Assembly (NCBI GenBank): GCA_016777435.1
Contig: JADHRK010000004.1
Coordinates: 1-35,728 of the forward strand
DNA: 35,728 nucleotides
Direction of reading: 5' to 3'
Source: Flavobacteriales bacterium
GTDB lineage: Bacteria; Bacteroidota; Bacteroidia; Flavobacteriales_D; Sanyastnellaceae
Position 1 is the stretch's first letter. Each line of letters opens with the position of its first letter. A program made the position numbers and the translations under genes. Under the pieces are notes generated by a model. It saw nothing but the letters and a program-made list of their open reading frames with translations, was not told the origin of the DNA and ran no database searches. Shown here piece by piece: positions 25,125 through 31,438 of the stretch.

Positions 25125-25212
25125 GCCTGGATGGTGGAATTGGTAGACACGACAGACTTAAAATCTGTTGACCCGAAGGGTCGTGCGGGTTCAAGTCCCG
25201 CTCCGGGTACCA
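25125..25212 (+). tRNA. tRNA-Leu (anticodon TAA)
   Basis: A class II tRNA: acceptor GCCTGGA pairs with TCCGGGT (two wobble pairs), D-arm with GGAATTGGTAGAC, anticodon arm CAGACTTAAAATCTG reading TAA, a long variable arm (GACCCGAAGGGTC), and the T-arm GCGGGTTCAAGTCCCGC. The discriminator is A and the 3' CCA is encoded at 25210-25212, unlike the other two tRNAs in the window. A terminator begins right at the 3' end. Confidence 0.95.
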
Positions 25213-25247
25213 AACGGGAGATTGCAGCAATGCGGTCTCCCGTTTTT
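25212..25247 (+). terminator. Terminator after tRNA-Leu
   Basis: A 10-bp stem (25212-25221 with 25236-25245) with a 14-base loop, ending in a T5 run at 25243-25247. It follows the tRNA directly and separates it from the convergent T9SS protein gene that ends at 25261. In the minus direction the T-run is only three bases, so it probably works mainly for the tRNA. Confidence 0.85.
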
Positions 25248-25260
25248 GATCCCGCATATT

Positions 25261-26766
25261 TCAATTGTCAATGAGCAATACTCCACGGGTCATTGTGCCA
25301 TGACTTTTTGAGCAGACACGAATCCAATACGCACCGGATTTTTCTTCACTGAGGTCCAATTGAACGGAAGATGATGAGTACGTTTCTTCAAAAATTAGTT
25401 GTCCAACTGCGTTGAATACATCCACTGTCGAGGCTTCATCGCTCAGTAACCCGGTTATGTTGATGTGCCCTAAGCTGGGATTGGGAAACAATTTTACGGA
25501 TTGAGTCAACAATTCTGTTACTTCAGAGGGAATAGGAGGATTGCTGCCATTCATGATTTTCATGACTCCGAGCTCTGTATCGCCACCTGCATCCGTGTCG
25601 TTAAAAATGAAATAACCGCCATCAATGAGGGCTCCATACTCTGTAGCTGAATTCACACCATCATGGCAAAAAACATCGCTGCTGCTGATCTCTCCATTCA
25701 TGTCAACGCCAAGCACCCAACCGATCCAGACATCGGATGCAGGAAAAGGAGCGTTGACTTCGCTGTAATTGCTCTCATCCCCGGAACCGCCAAACATATA
25801 AATCCCATCCGTTCCAACTTCAATGCCATACAATTCATTGCGAATGTGCTCCAGGCTATATCCCCTTGGGTTGGCATAATGCTTCAACCACTCCGTCTCA
25901 CCAGTGGTGGTTATTGAAGCACAGGAATAATCAAATGGTTCACCCGCTCCTTCTCTTCCGCGATGGCCCCCATAATACAGACGGTCATCCGACCCTATTG
26001 CCATATCATAAGGGTAAATTTCAGTTGTCCCTTCGATGAACGCTGTCCAAATGACCTCGCCATTCATATTTCTTTTTGTTATGGACCATCCTTCATCGTA
26101 CATGACTCCACCCGTATACAAGTCGCCGGATGAATCTTGCACAGTCGCCAGACCGTATTCCGAGGCATCAATGGCAGACGTCCAGGCAATTTCCCCATTA
26201 GCAGGATCAGCCTTCAACACCAATTCCTGTCCTGCAAAAACCACGAAAATGGTGTTCGGCTCGTCTCCACCAGTGAAACCGGAGCCATAGATGTACCCAT
26301 CATCACCAATCATCGCCGTTCGTATCCCATCGAATTGCCAATTTTGGCCTGCGTTGTCAATGATACTTTCCCACATTAAACCACCATCTGATCCCTCGAT
26401 GCGGGCCAACCAGCATTCCTGGGTTTCGCCCGCTCCACCCGTTACGATGTAATCCGGCTGGCCATCATTTCCCTGAATTTCACAGATGCCGAATCCAACA
26501 CGATCGGTGAATGTGACAGACCAGATGAGTGCGCCATCACTGCCATCAATTTTATGGACCCGGGCCTGGTTTTCGGGCATGGAAACGCAGACCGCGTGCC
26601 CCTCTGAATCGACAAGGCCGCGGTTGACTTTTCCTTCTGGTCCGTCGGTGAAGACGGATTCCCAGACGATGCCTTCATTGTAAGTTGATTCAGTGGGGAT
26701 TTCCTGCGCCACACTGCACAATGGAAGAATAACGAAGATGAGGGAAGGTGAAATTCTCATGGCCAA
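25261..26766 (-). CDS. Secreted protein with PQQ/beta-propeller-like repeats and a T9SS type A sorting domain
   Basis: A 501-residue exported protein. Signal peptide at residues 1-21 (SPSLIFVILPLCSVAQ). The body (about 25-415) has repeated units of the form 'DGYIYGSGFTGGDEPNT', 'GDLYTGGVMYDEGW', 'DRLYYGGHRGREG' and 'GIYMFGGSGDES', each followed by G-x-x-x-W segments; this is the pattern of a WD/PQQ-like beta-propeller. The last 75 residues form a T9SS sorting domain: LFPNPSLGHINITGL, VDVFNAVGQLIFEETY, and GAYWIRVCSKSHGTMTRGVLLIDN. The protein should cross the outer membrane by T9SS and stay at the surface or be released. Its function is not known. ATG 26766 or 26760 are both possible starts. 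Confidence 0.88.
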   Translation of the reverse strand: MAMRISPSLIFVILPLCSVAQEIPTESTYNEGIVWESVFTDGPEGKVNRGLVDSEGHAVCVSMPENQARVHKIDGSDGALIWSVTFTDRVGFGICEIQGNDGQPDYIVTGGAGETQECWLARIEGSDGGLMWESIIDNAGQNWQFDGIRTAMIGDDGYIYGSGFTGGDEPNTIFVVFAGQELVLKADPANGEIAWTSAIDASEYGLATVQDSSGDLYTGGVMYDEGWSITKRNMNGEVIWTAFIEGTTEIYPYDMAIGSDDRLYYGGHRGREGAGEPFDYSCASITTTGETEWLKHYANPRGYSLEHIRNELYGIEVGTDGIYMFGGSGDESNYSEVNAPFPASDVWIGWVLGVDMNGEISSSDVFCHDGVNSATEYGALIDGGYFIFNDTDAGGDTELGVMKIMNGSNPPIPSEVTELLTQSVKLFPNPSLGHINITGLLSDEASTVDVFNAVGQLIFEETYSSSSVQLDLSEEKSGAYWIRVCSKSHGTMTRGVLLIDN

Positions 26767-26801
26767 AAGGTAGTCTAGAAAAGAATTGTCAGGGTGAATC
26801 G

Positions 26802-26864
26802 TTTTTTTTTTTTGAATCTCCTTTGATAAGCGAAGGGCAGGGCCTTTTTTTGAAAAAAAAAGCC
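26802..26864. repeat. T12 tract and near-perfect AT hairpin before the small 26865 gene
   Basis: A run of 12 Ts occupies 26802-26813. At 26841-26864 an inverted repeat reads GGC, C, T7, GA, A8, then GCC: three G-C pairs at the base, one C-A mismatch, and seven T-A pairs with a tiny loop. The hairpin ends directly at the ATG at 26865. Such homopolymers are slippage-prone; a role in expression is only a possibility. Confidence 0.6.
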
Positions 26865-27146
26865 ATGAAAGACATGTTAGTCGTTGGGATGCTCAAGCAA
26901 GATAAATTCGGAAAGTTCATGAGTTTCATGCAGTCCGATGCGGGCATTGCTGAAAGAAAAAAGGTCGCCGACTTGAGCAAGACCATCGGAACGGTTTCGC
27001 CCGATCAAAGCAAGGTCATGTTCAAGATTTCAGTGCACGATGTAGAAGCATTGCGTGCATTCTTAAATGGTTCAAACCCAGTTTCGAAGCCCGTTTTCGA
27101 TGAGGTCATGGACGGATATGAGATTTATGAAGTCAACCGGGTATGA
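26865..27146 (+). CDS. Small protein of 93 residues, possibly ferredoxin-like (dimeric alpha-beta barrel) fold
   Basis: I do not recognise this gene. It encodes 93 residues with no signal peptide or membrane segment. A strand MLVVGMLKQDKFGKFMSFMQS, a helix, a second strand KVMFKISVHDVEALRAFLNGS, and a terminal strand GYEIYEVNRV suggest a small beta-alpha-beta ferredoxin-like fold, as in dimeric alpha-beta barrel proteins. The open frame reaches back to 26748, but this includes the T12 tract and the AT hairpin and reads as low-complexity residues, so ATG 26865 is the likely start. Divergent from the T9SS gene. Function unknown. Confidence 0.65.
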   Translation: MKDMLVVGMLKQDKFGKFMSFMQSDAGIAERKKVADLSKTIGTVSPDQSKVMFKISVHDVEALRAFLNGSNPVSKPVFDEVMDGYEIYEVNRV

Positions 27147-27245
27147 CGCACGACACCCCTAAGGCTTGGGTTGTTAGAAATTTGAAAACGTCAGCAAGAA
27201 GGCAAGCGTGATGCCATGCCTTGAGTTTCTTCATAGTTTGAGGTC

Positions 27246-27794
27246 ATGATGAAACACACACGGAACCTATTGCTCGTTGGGTGTTGCTTGTTTGCCTCGA
27301 TTTCATCTTGGTCTCAAAAATCAGAAACTTACCTTGAGTCAAACTTGGGTTTGTCTATAAATGATGAGCTGGTTTTTCCGGGATTATCTGTGTTGTGGGG
27401 CAAGCGAACCTTTCAGACGGAAAAACGTTTTGTTGATCGACAGTTCGGCTTGGCTGCGCCATCTTTGGTTACTTTGAAAATTGGTCAGGGTTGGCGAAAC
27501 CCCAATACGCACAGAACGTTCAGTTATGGTGTTCGGGTATGGCCACTTCATGGATACGTCCAGTTTGGATTTCCAAATCCGCGTTGTGAAAATCAGGTAA
27601 GTGAGAGAACGATGAGGCGCCTGAAAAAGAGAGGAAAGAGTCGTGAAAATTTACTTTGCGGGGAGTGGAATATCTCCATCGAAGGAGGCAGTGCTTTAAT
27701 CGACGATTACTTTTTCAATGGTTCTTTTTTTTATGAGGTGGCTCTTTGGTCCTCCGCAATTGTTACATTCAGTCACCGTTGGTATTTGGATTGA
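27246..27794 (+). CDS. Secreted protein of 182 residues, unknown function
   Basis: Not recognised. The first 23 residues form a signal peptide (basic start, LLLVGCCLFASIS, cleavage near SWSQ). The mature part has alternating strands and aromatic-rich ends (VRVWPLHGYVQFGFP, and AIVTFSHRWYLD at the C-terminus), as expected for a small outer-membrane beta-barrel fragment or periplasmic beta-sandwich. A basic insert (RRLKKRGKSRE) sits near 120-130. Its codon use looks slightly more AT-rich than neighbours. It stands in a zone of orphan secreted genes. Two ATG codons in a row (27246, 27249) are possible starts. Confidence 0.65.
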   Translation: MMKHTRNLLLVGCCLFASISSWSQKSETYLESNLGLSINDELVFPGLSVLWGKRTFQTEKRFVDRQFGLAAPSLVTLKIGQGWRNPNTHRTFSYGVRVWPLHGYVQFGFPNPRCENQVSERTMRRLKKRGKSRENLLCGEWNISIEGGSALIDDYFFNGSFFYEVALWSSAIVTFSHRWYLD

Positions 27795-27838
27795 TTTCGA
27801 ATAGGTACTGTGTTTGCTTTCGTATTTTTCAGCAAACA

Positions 27839-27994
27839 ATGCATGCACGTCAAATAGGTATCCTCGGTTTCGTCATTTTTTGTGCGCTATCCGCGTGCAA
27901 CATGGGTCCAGCCGAGCGACCCGCTAGGATTCGAGAACTCTCCCGTTCCGGGAACGACCTCTTATGGATGCGGAATGTGCAACCGAAAGCGTGA
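27839..27994 (+). CDS. Possible small lipoprotein (51 residues)
   Basis: From ATG 27839 the frame encodes 51 residues starting MHARQIGILGFVIFCALSACN. The hydrophobic segment ending in L-S-A-C is a good lipobox, with Cys20 as the lipidated residue, so a tiny lipoprotein is plausible. The rest (PAERPARIRELSRSG...) has no recognisable family. It could also be a truncated remnant, since a decayed gene begins 45 bases downstream. It is not certain that it is translated. Confidence 0.4.
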   Translation: MHARQIGILGFVIFCALSACNMGPAERPARIRELSRSGNDLLWMRNVQPKA

Positions 27995-28038
27995 TCCAAT
28001 TGAATTTCAAGGTTGAAACGATATCTTGTTTTGACGAT

Positions 28039-28248
28039 ATGGCTTCCCCCTCTCTCAAAATACCTCGAGCCCGCGGAGCTTGGCCTATTCTGGGTCATGC
28101 GCTTTCTTTTTCGACGCGATCCCATTCGGTTTTTTCAAAAGCACGGCCGGGGCATGGGGCCTAAATTGTGATTTGGCCAGGCTCGACTGAACCGACTGTA
28201 CTTTTTTGGTCAGGATGCCATTGTACTCAAGAAATTAGCAAGCCGCCA
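28039..28248 (+). pseudogene. Decayed N-terminal fragment of a cytochrome P450
   Basis: From ATG 28039 the frame reads KIPRARGAWPILGHALSF, the proline-rich hinge typical of P450 N-termini ('PGPxGxPxLGhal.f'). Removing one T from the T5 run at 28107-28111 lets the frame continue as RRDPIRFFQKHGRGMGPKL, like the next P450 segment ('.rdPl.ff.k....yG'). A TGA follows at 28165-28167, after which the same frame reads FGQARLNRLYFFGQDAIVLKKLAS, matching the beta-1 strands and 'v..pe.i..vl' helix. The rest of the gene (heme-binding Cys region) is absent, and the end overlaps the 3' end of the minus-strand lipoprotein gene. Frameshift, stop and truncation mark it as dead. The family call rests on about 65 residues. 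Confidence 0.65.
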
Positions 28249-29168
28249 ACAAGGATGATGGTGAAACCTACTACAATTTTCGTCATCGGGGCATTGATGA
28301 ATTCCTGAAATTTTACTTTTCGCGCTTGTTTTTCTGCAGCTCTTATGCGCTCTCTTTCGGCTCGTTGTCGTTCCAGCTCAGCGTTTCGCTCTCGCTCGGC
28401 TATTTCTCGCCTTGCTTTCTCGCCTTCCGCTGCCTCCTTACGAAGGCGTTCCGTTCTCTCTCGTTGTTCTGCGCTTTTGGCGGAAGGGGACGGCTCAGGA
28501 TTTTTCACGAGTGTTCTATTCCAAATACTATTGGTAGACCTGAAGTTCATTTCTTTTTTTCGCGCGTCCCACTTCCAATCAGGGGTCGCGGCCTTTATTA
28601 GGGCCAAAATGCCTGCAATGAGGAGGAGGATGCTCAAAAGAACAAGCCCAAACTCCCCAAAGGCCAGCCCAATCAAGCTGAGAATCGAGCCAATCACTAC
28701 CGCAGGCAAACCCAACAAGGTCAGAACAACACGTTCCGCAGCATGATTTTTTGGAACCATTGTTGTCGTGACGGCAACGCTTGTTTCGTCCAAGGGACCA
28801 CTTGCGGTAACCGTGGTGTCTGAGAATGCGACGAAGTAGGATTCGTGCGCCGGCAACAACAGTGGATCAAGCTTGTCCATTTCCGATTCAGACATCAAAG
28901 AATTTGTCGGAATCAATGCATCATGACGCAAAGCATTTGGGGTGTGCATTTGTTCTTCCCATGGAAGCTTGAGGCCGCCTTCAGTGTTGTTCAATTGAGC
29001 ACTCGCGGCACGATGGGCGCTTAAATCGAATTGCTGGCTAGCAGTAATTTCTGAAGCATGCCCGGGCGTTTCAATGTGCCACCCCGGCATCAACGAGCGT
29101 TTTTGCATCGAACACCCCACCAGGCTCCAAACAAAGGCAACGCCTAGTAATAGGTGGATTCGATTCAT
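28227..29168 (-). CDS. Lipoprotein with membrane segments and a charged coiled coil, unknown function
   Basis: A 313-residue protein I do not recognise. It has a lipoprotein signal ending in LVGC (Cys19), a soluble region of about 120 residues, two hydrophobic helices at about 147-168 and 173-193, and a long Arg/Glu-rich coiled coil at 232-286 (repeats like ERERNAELERQRAERERIR). A last hydrophobic segment is at 297-312. A lipobox combined with internal membrane helices is unusual but recurs in Bacteroidota envelope proteins. The coiled coil could bind a partner in the cytoplasm or periplasm depending on topology. The gene is alone, and its 3' end runs into the P450 remnant. Confidence 0.75.
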   Translation of the reverse strand: MNRIHLLLGVAFVWSLVGCSMQKRSLMPGWHIETPGHASEITASQQFDLSAHRAASAQLNNTEGGLKLPWEEQMHTPNALRHDALIPTNSLMSESEMDKLDPLLLPAHESYFVAFSDTTVTASGPLDETSVAVTTTMVPKNHAAERVVLTLLGLPAVVIGSILSLIGLAFGEFGLVLLSILLLIAGILALIKAATPDWKWDARKKEMNFRSTNSIWNRTLVKNPEPSPSAKSAEQRERTERLRKEAAEGEKARREIAERERNAELERQRAERERIRAAEKQARKVKFQEFINAPMTKIVVGFTIILVGGLLIS

Positions 29169-29259
29169 GCGGAGGTGTTAGTTGTTTTGCTAACAAGGTA
29201 AGAAAACAAAGAAGTTGTCCAATTCTGCGCAGAGATAGGTTAAGTAGCCTGAGTTGTGA

Positions 29260-29688
29260 TCAGTCGATTATTTCAACAGAAAATGTATCACCTTGTCCGA
29301 TCAGTGTAACAATCTCGATGCCTTCGGTAACCTTGCCAAAGCAGGTGTGTTGGCGATCGAGATGAGCGGTTGACTCCCGGCTGTGCACCAAAAAGAACTG
29401 TGATCCACCCGTGTTGCGTCCGGCGTGTGCCATGGACAAAACGCCGAGGTCATGGTGCTGGTTTTCGCCGTCCAATTCGCAATCAATTTGATAGCCCGGT
29501 CCGCCGCTGCCAATGCCTTGTGGGCATCCTCCTTGAGCGACGAATCCCGGGATGACCCGATGAAACTTTAGGCCGTCGTAGAAGCCGTCTTTCGCGAGTT
29601 TTACAAAGTTGGCGACCGTTTTCGGTGCGTCCTTTTCAAAGAATTCCACGGTCATGGTGCCGCGGTCGGTGGTGATTTTTGCTTGCAT
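29260..29688 (-). CDS. Cyclophilin-type peptidyl-prolyl cis-trans isomerase
   Basis: A 142-residue single-domain cyclophilin that catalyses proline isomerisation in folding proteins. Signature residues are in place: [18 protein letters not shown] (catalytic Arg in FHRV), [34 protein letters not shown], and [11 protein letters not shown]. No signal peptide is seen, so it should be cytoplasmic. The frame extends upstream to 29955 through the tRNA-Gly gene, which cannot be coding, so the ATG at 29688 ([10 protein letters not shown]) is the start. The tRNA-Gly terminator lies 63 bases upstream. Confidence 0.93.
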   Translation of the reverse strand: MQAKITTDRGTMTVEFFEKDAPKTVANFVKLAKDGFYDGLKFHRVIPGFVAQGGCPQGIGSGGPGYQIDCELDGENQHHDLGVLSMAHAGRNTGGSQFFLVHSRESTAHLDRQHTCFGKVTEGIEIVTLIGQGDTFSVEIID

Positions 29689-29750
29689 GGAGTTGGTGAT
29701 TGATGCCCGTTTTTCGAGGCGAATTTTTGAGTCGATTGAGTAGTGAATGA

Positions 29751-29776
29751 AAAAGCCTCCGATGAGGGAGGCTTTT
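29751..29776 (-). terminator. Terminator downstream of tRNA-Gly
   Basis: A perfect 10-bp stem (29751-29760 with 29767-29776) and a 6-base loop. On the minus strand it starts 5 bases past the tRNA-Gly 3' end and finishes in a T-run (complement of the A-tract at 29749-29754). It should separate the tRNA from the isomerase gene. The T-run on the other side makes it bidirectional. Confidence 0.85.
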
Positions 29777-29780
29777 CTTG

Positions 29781-29852
29781 AGCGAGAAACGAGATTCGAA
29801 CTCGCGACCCCAACCTTGGCAAGGTTGTGCTCTACCACTGAGCTATTCTCGC
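29781..29852 (-). tRNA. tRNA-Gly (anticodon GCC)
   Basis: The reverse complement folds as a standard cloverleaf: acceptor GCGAGAA pairing with TTCTCGC, D-arm AGCTCAGTGGTAGAGC, anticodon arm CAACCTTGCCAAGGTTG reading GCC, and the T-arm GCGAGTTCGAATCTCGT. The discriminator is T (U), as usual for tRNA-Gly. The CCA end is not encoded. A strong promoter is at 29889-29919 and a terminator at 29751-29776. Confidence 0.95.
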
Positions 29853-29888
29853 TTTTCCATTCCAGCGCTTCCGCCGTGAAGTGGACGG

Positions 29889-29919
29889 CAAATTTACGGA
29901 ACGGATGCGCATGGGCAAA
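29889..29919 (-). promoter_or_regulatory. Bacteroidota-type promoter for tRNA-Gly
   Basis: On the minus strand TTTG (29919-29916) is followed by a 19-base spacer and TAAATTTG (29896-29889), an exact match to the lineage consensus. Transcription should start near 29883, about 30 bases ahead of the tRNA. It lies just upstream of the divergent ACP phosphodiesterase-like gene. Confidence 0.72.
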
Positions 29920-29953
29920 GCATTCAGTCGAAAATTTCTTTTGGTTCCACTTC

Positions 29954-30616
29954 ATGGGCGAAATTCGCCACGTGAATTACCTCGCACACCTGGTATTGGG
30001 CGGAGCGGATTCTGATGTTCGCCTCGGCAATTTCATCGGGGATTCGGTCAAGGGAAATCGATTGACGGATTATCCGCCTCCTGTGGCTAGGGGCATTCGC
30101 TTTCACCGGTGGGTGGATTCTTTTGCAGATGAACATCCTGCAGCGCTTCATGCACGTGCGGCATTGCGACCGCGTTTGGGCCGCCTCGCCTCCGTTGGTG
30201 TTGACTTGTTGTACGACCACTTTCTCGCCAAGCACTTTGACCGTTGCTGTCCTGATTTGATGGGGTTGGAGCGCTACGCGCAAGAGGTGATGGCAGATTT
30301 GGCCCTTCGGAAAAATGAAATGCCATTGCGCAGTCAGCGTTTTTTCACGGCCATGCAGGATCACAATTGGCTCGTCGGTTATGGCCTGCAGAAAGGGATG
30401 GAGGCGGTTTGCAGATCCATGGATAACCGGATTGCATTGCGGCTTGGTGTGCCTGCTAATTTGAAAGAATTGTTTGCGGCCGCAGAAGATTTTGGGGTGC
30501 CGGTTCTTGAAGACGAATTCTTCCTCTTCTGGGAAGAGTTCCGCCGCAAAGCTCCCATCGAACTCCGCCGCCAAACAAGGGCATTTGCATCGCCCGGAAT
30601 GGCCGCGGAGAAATGA
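29954..30616 (+). CDS. Acyl carrier protein phosphodiesterase-like protein (AcpH family)
   Basis: A 220-residue protein of the AcpH family, which removes 4'-phosphopantetheine from acyl carrier protein. Family blocks are clear: [27 protein letters not shown] at the start, [16 protein letters not shown] near 47-62, and [15 protein letters not shown] near 82-96. The His/Asp residues in these blocks form the HD-like metal site. Two starts are possible: ATG 29954, or GTG 29972, which would give the typical N-terminus 'MNYLAHL'. The upstream open frame reaches back through the tRNA gene and is not coding. E. coli AcpH is 193 residues; the extra length is at the C-terminus. Confidence 0.85.
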   Translation: MGEIRHVNYLAHLVLGGADSDVRLGNFIGDSVKGNRLTDYPPPVARGIRFHRWVDSFADEHPAALHARAALRPRLGRLASVGVDLLYDHFLAKHFDRCCPDLMGLERYAQEVMADLALRKNEMPLRSQRFFTAMQDHNWLVGYGLQKGMEAVCRSMDNRIALRLGVPANLKELFAAAEDFGVPVLEDEFFLFWEEFRRKAPIELRRQTRAFASPGMAAEK

Positions 30617-30640
30617 TGGGCTTACCTTACCTTCGCAGGT

Positions 30641-31261
30641 ATGGTAGAGATGACCTATAACAGCACACGGAGCGATTTGGCTATTCCAGAGTATGGACGA
30701 ACCATTCATGAAATGGTGGACCATTTGAAATCCTTAGCAGACAAGGAGGAGCGCAACAAATGCGCGAACGCCATTGTGAGCATAATGGGTTCGGTGGTGC
30801 CGCAAGAAGGCGACAAAGAAGAGGTGCAGAAAAAGCTATGGGGCCAACTTTATTTGATGGCCAACTACGACTTGGATGTGGATTGTCCAGGCGAGACGCC
30901 AACGCGCGAGAGCCGGACGGAGCCCCCCGCTCGTCTTGATTATCCCAATGCGCAATCGCGTCTTGGGCATTACGGTCAGATGACCCGTGATTTGATTGAA
31001 AAAGCGAAGGCGTATGAAGAGGGTGAAGAAAAAGCCGCCTTGGTTTTGACCATCGCTAATTTGATGAAACGCCATTACCTGACATGGAACCGAGCAACCG
31101 TCGAGAATACGCTGATTGCTGAGCAGCTCAAAGAAATGAGTGATGGTGCACTTACATTGCCGGAAGACGTGGAGCTGGTCAGTTCTGCCGAAGTGCTGAA
31201 AAGCAAGCGGAAAACGAGTGATGCCATGGACCGCTGGCACGGCAAGAAAAAGCGCCGTTAA
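30641..31261 (+). CDS. DUF4290 family protein
   Basis: A 206-residue protein of the Bacteroidota-specific DUF4290 family; function unknown. Family features: YNSTRSDLAIPEYGRTIHEMVDHLKSLADKEERNKCA at the N-terminus, DKEEVQKKLWGQLYLMANYDLDVDCP, and LVLTIANLMKRHYLTWNRATVENTLI. It is predicted to be soluble and helical, with a basic tail (WHGKKKRR) that may bind nucleic acid or membranes; that last point is a guess. It sits just before murA, a neighbour arrangement I recall from other Bacteroidota genomes, and the 178-base gap between them shows no terminator. Confidence 0.85.
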   Translation: MVEMTYNSTRSDLAIPEYGRTIHEMVDHLKSLADKEERNKCANAIVSIMGSVVPQEGDKEEVQKKLWGQLYLMANYDLDVDCPGETPTRESRTEPPARLDYPNAQSRLGHYGQMTRDLIEKAKAYEEGEEKAALVLTIANLMKRHYLTWNRATVENTLIAEQLKEMSDGALTLPEDVELVSSAEVLKSKRKTSDAMDRWHGKKKRR

Positions 31262-31438
31262 ACCGGTTCTTTTCAGAGCGGTTCCTTCAAACTTTCCCTG
31301 TCGAAAAGTTTTCAGGTCATTGATTCTCGCGAGGATTCTCCTGCGTTTCTTGTGGAAGTCGGAGAAATGGGTTCAACGCCATCCCGGAGATGCTCTTTTG
31401 AACGTCTTGATCCGATACTAACGCTAAACGATCGGACC

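Noticed and set aside
29747-29953. Long N-terminal extensions of the AcpH-like gene and, on the other strand, of the cyclophilin gene
   Set aside because: Both open frames run through tRNA-Gly and its terminator; the conserved domains begin at 29954 and 29688.
31262-31438. A small gene or regulatory RNA in the 178-base gap before murA
   Set aside because: No ORF with a plausible start, no strong hairpin and no -7 element was seen.
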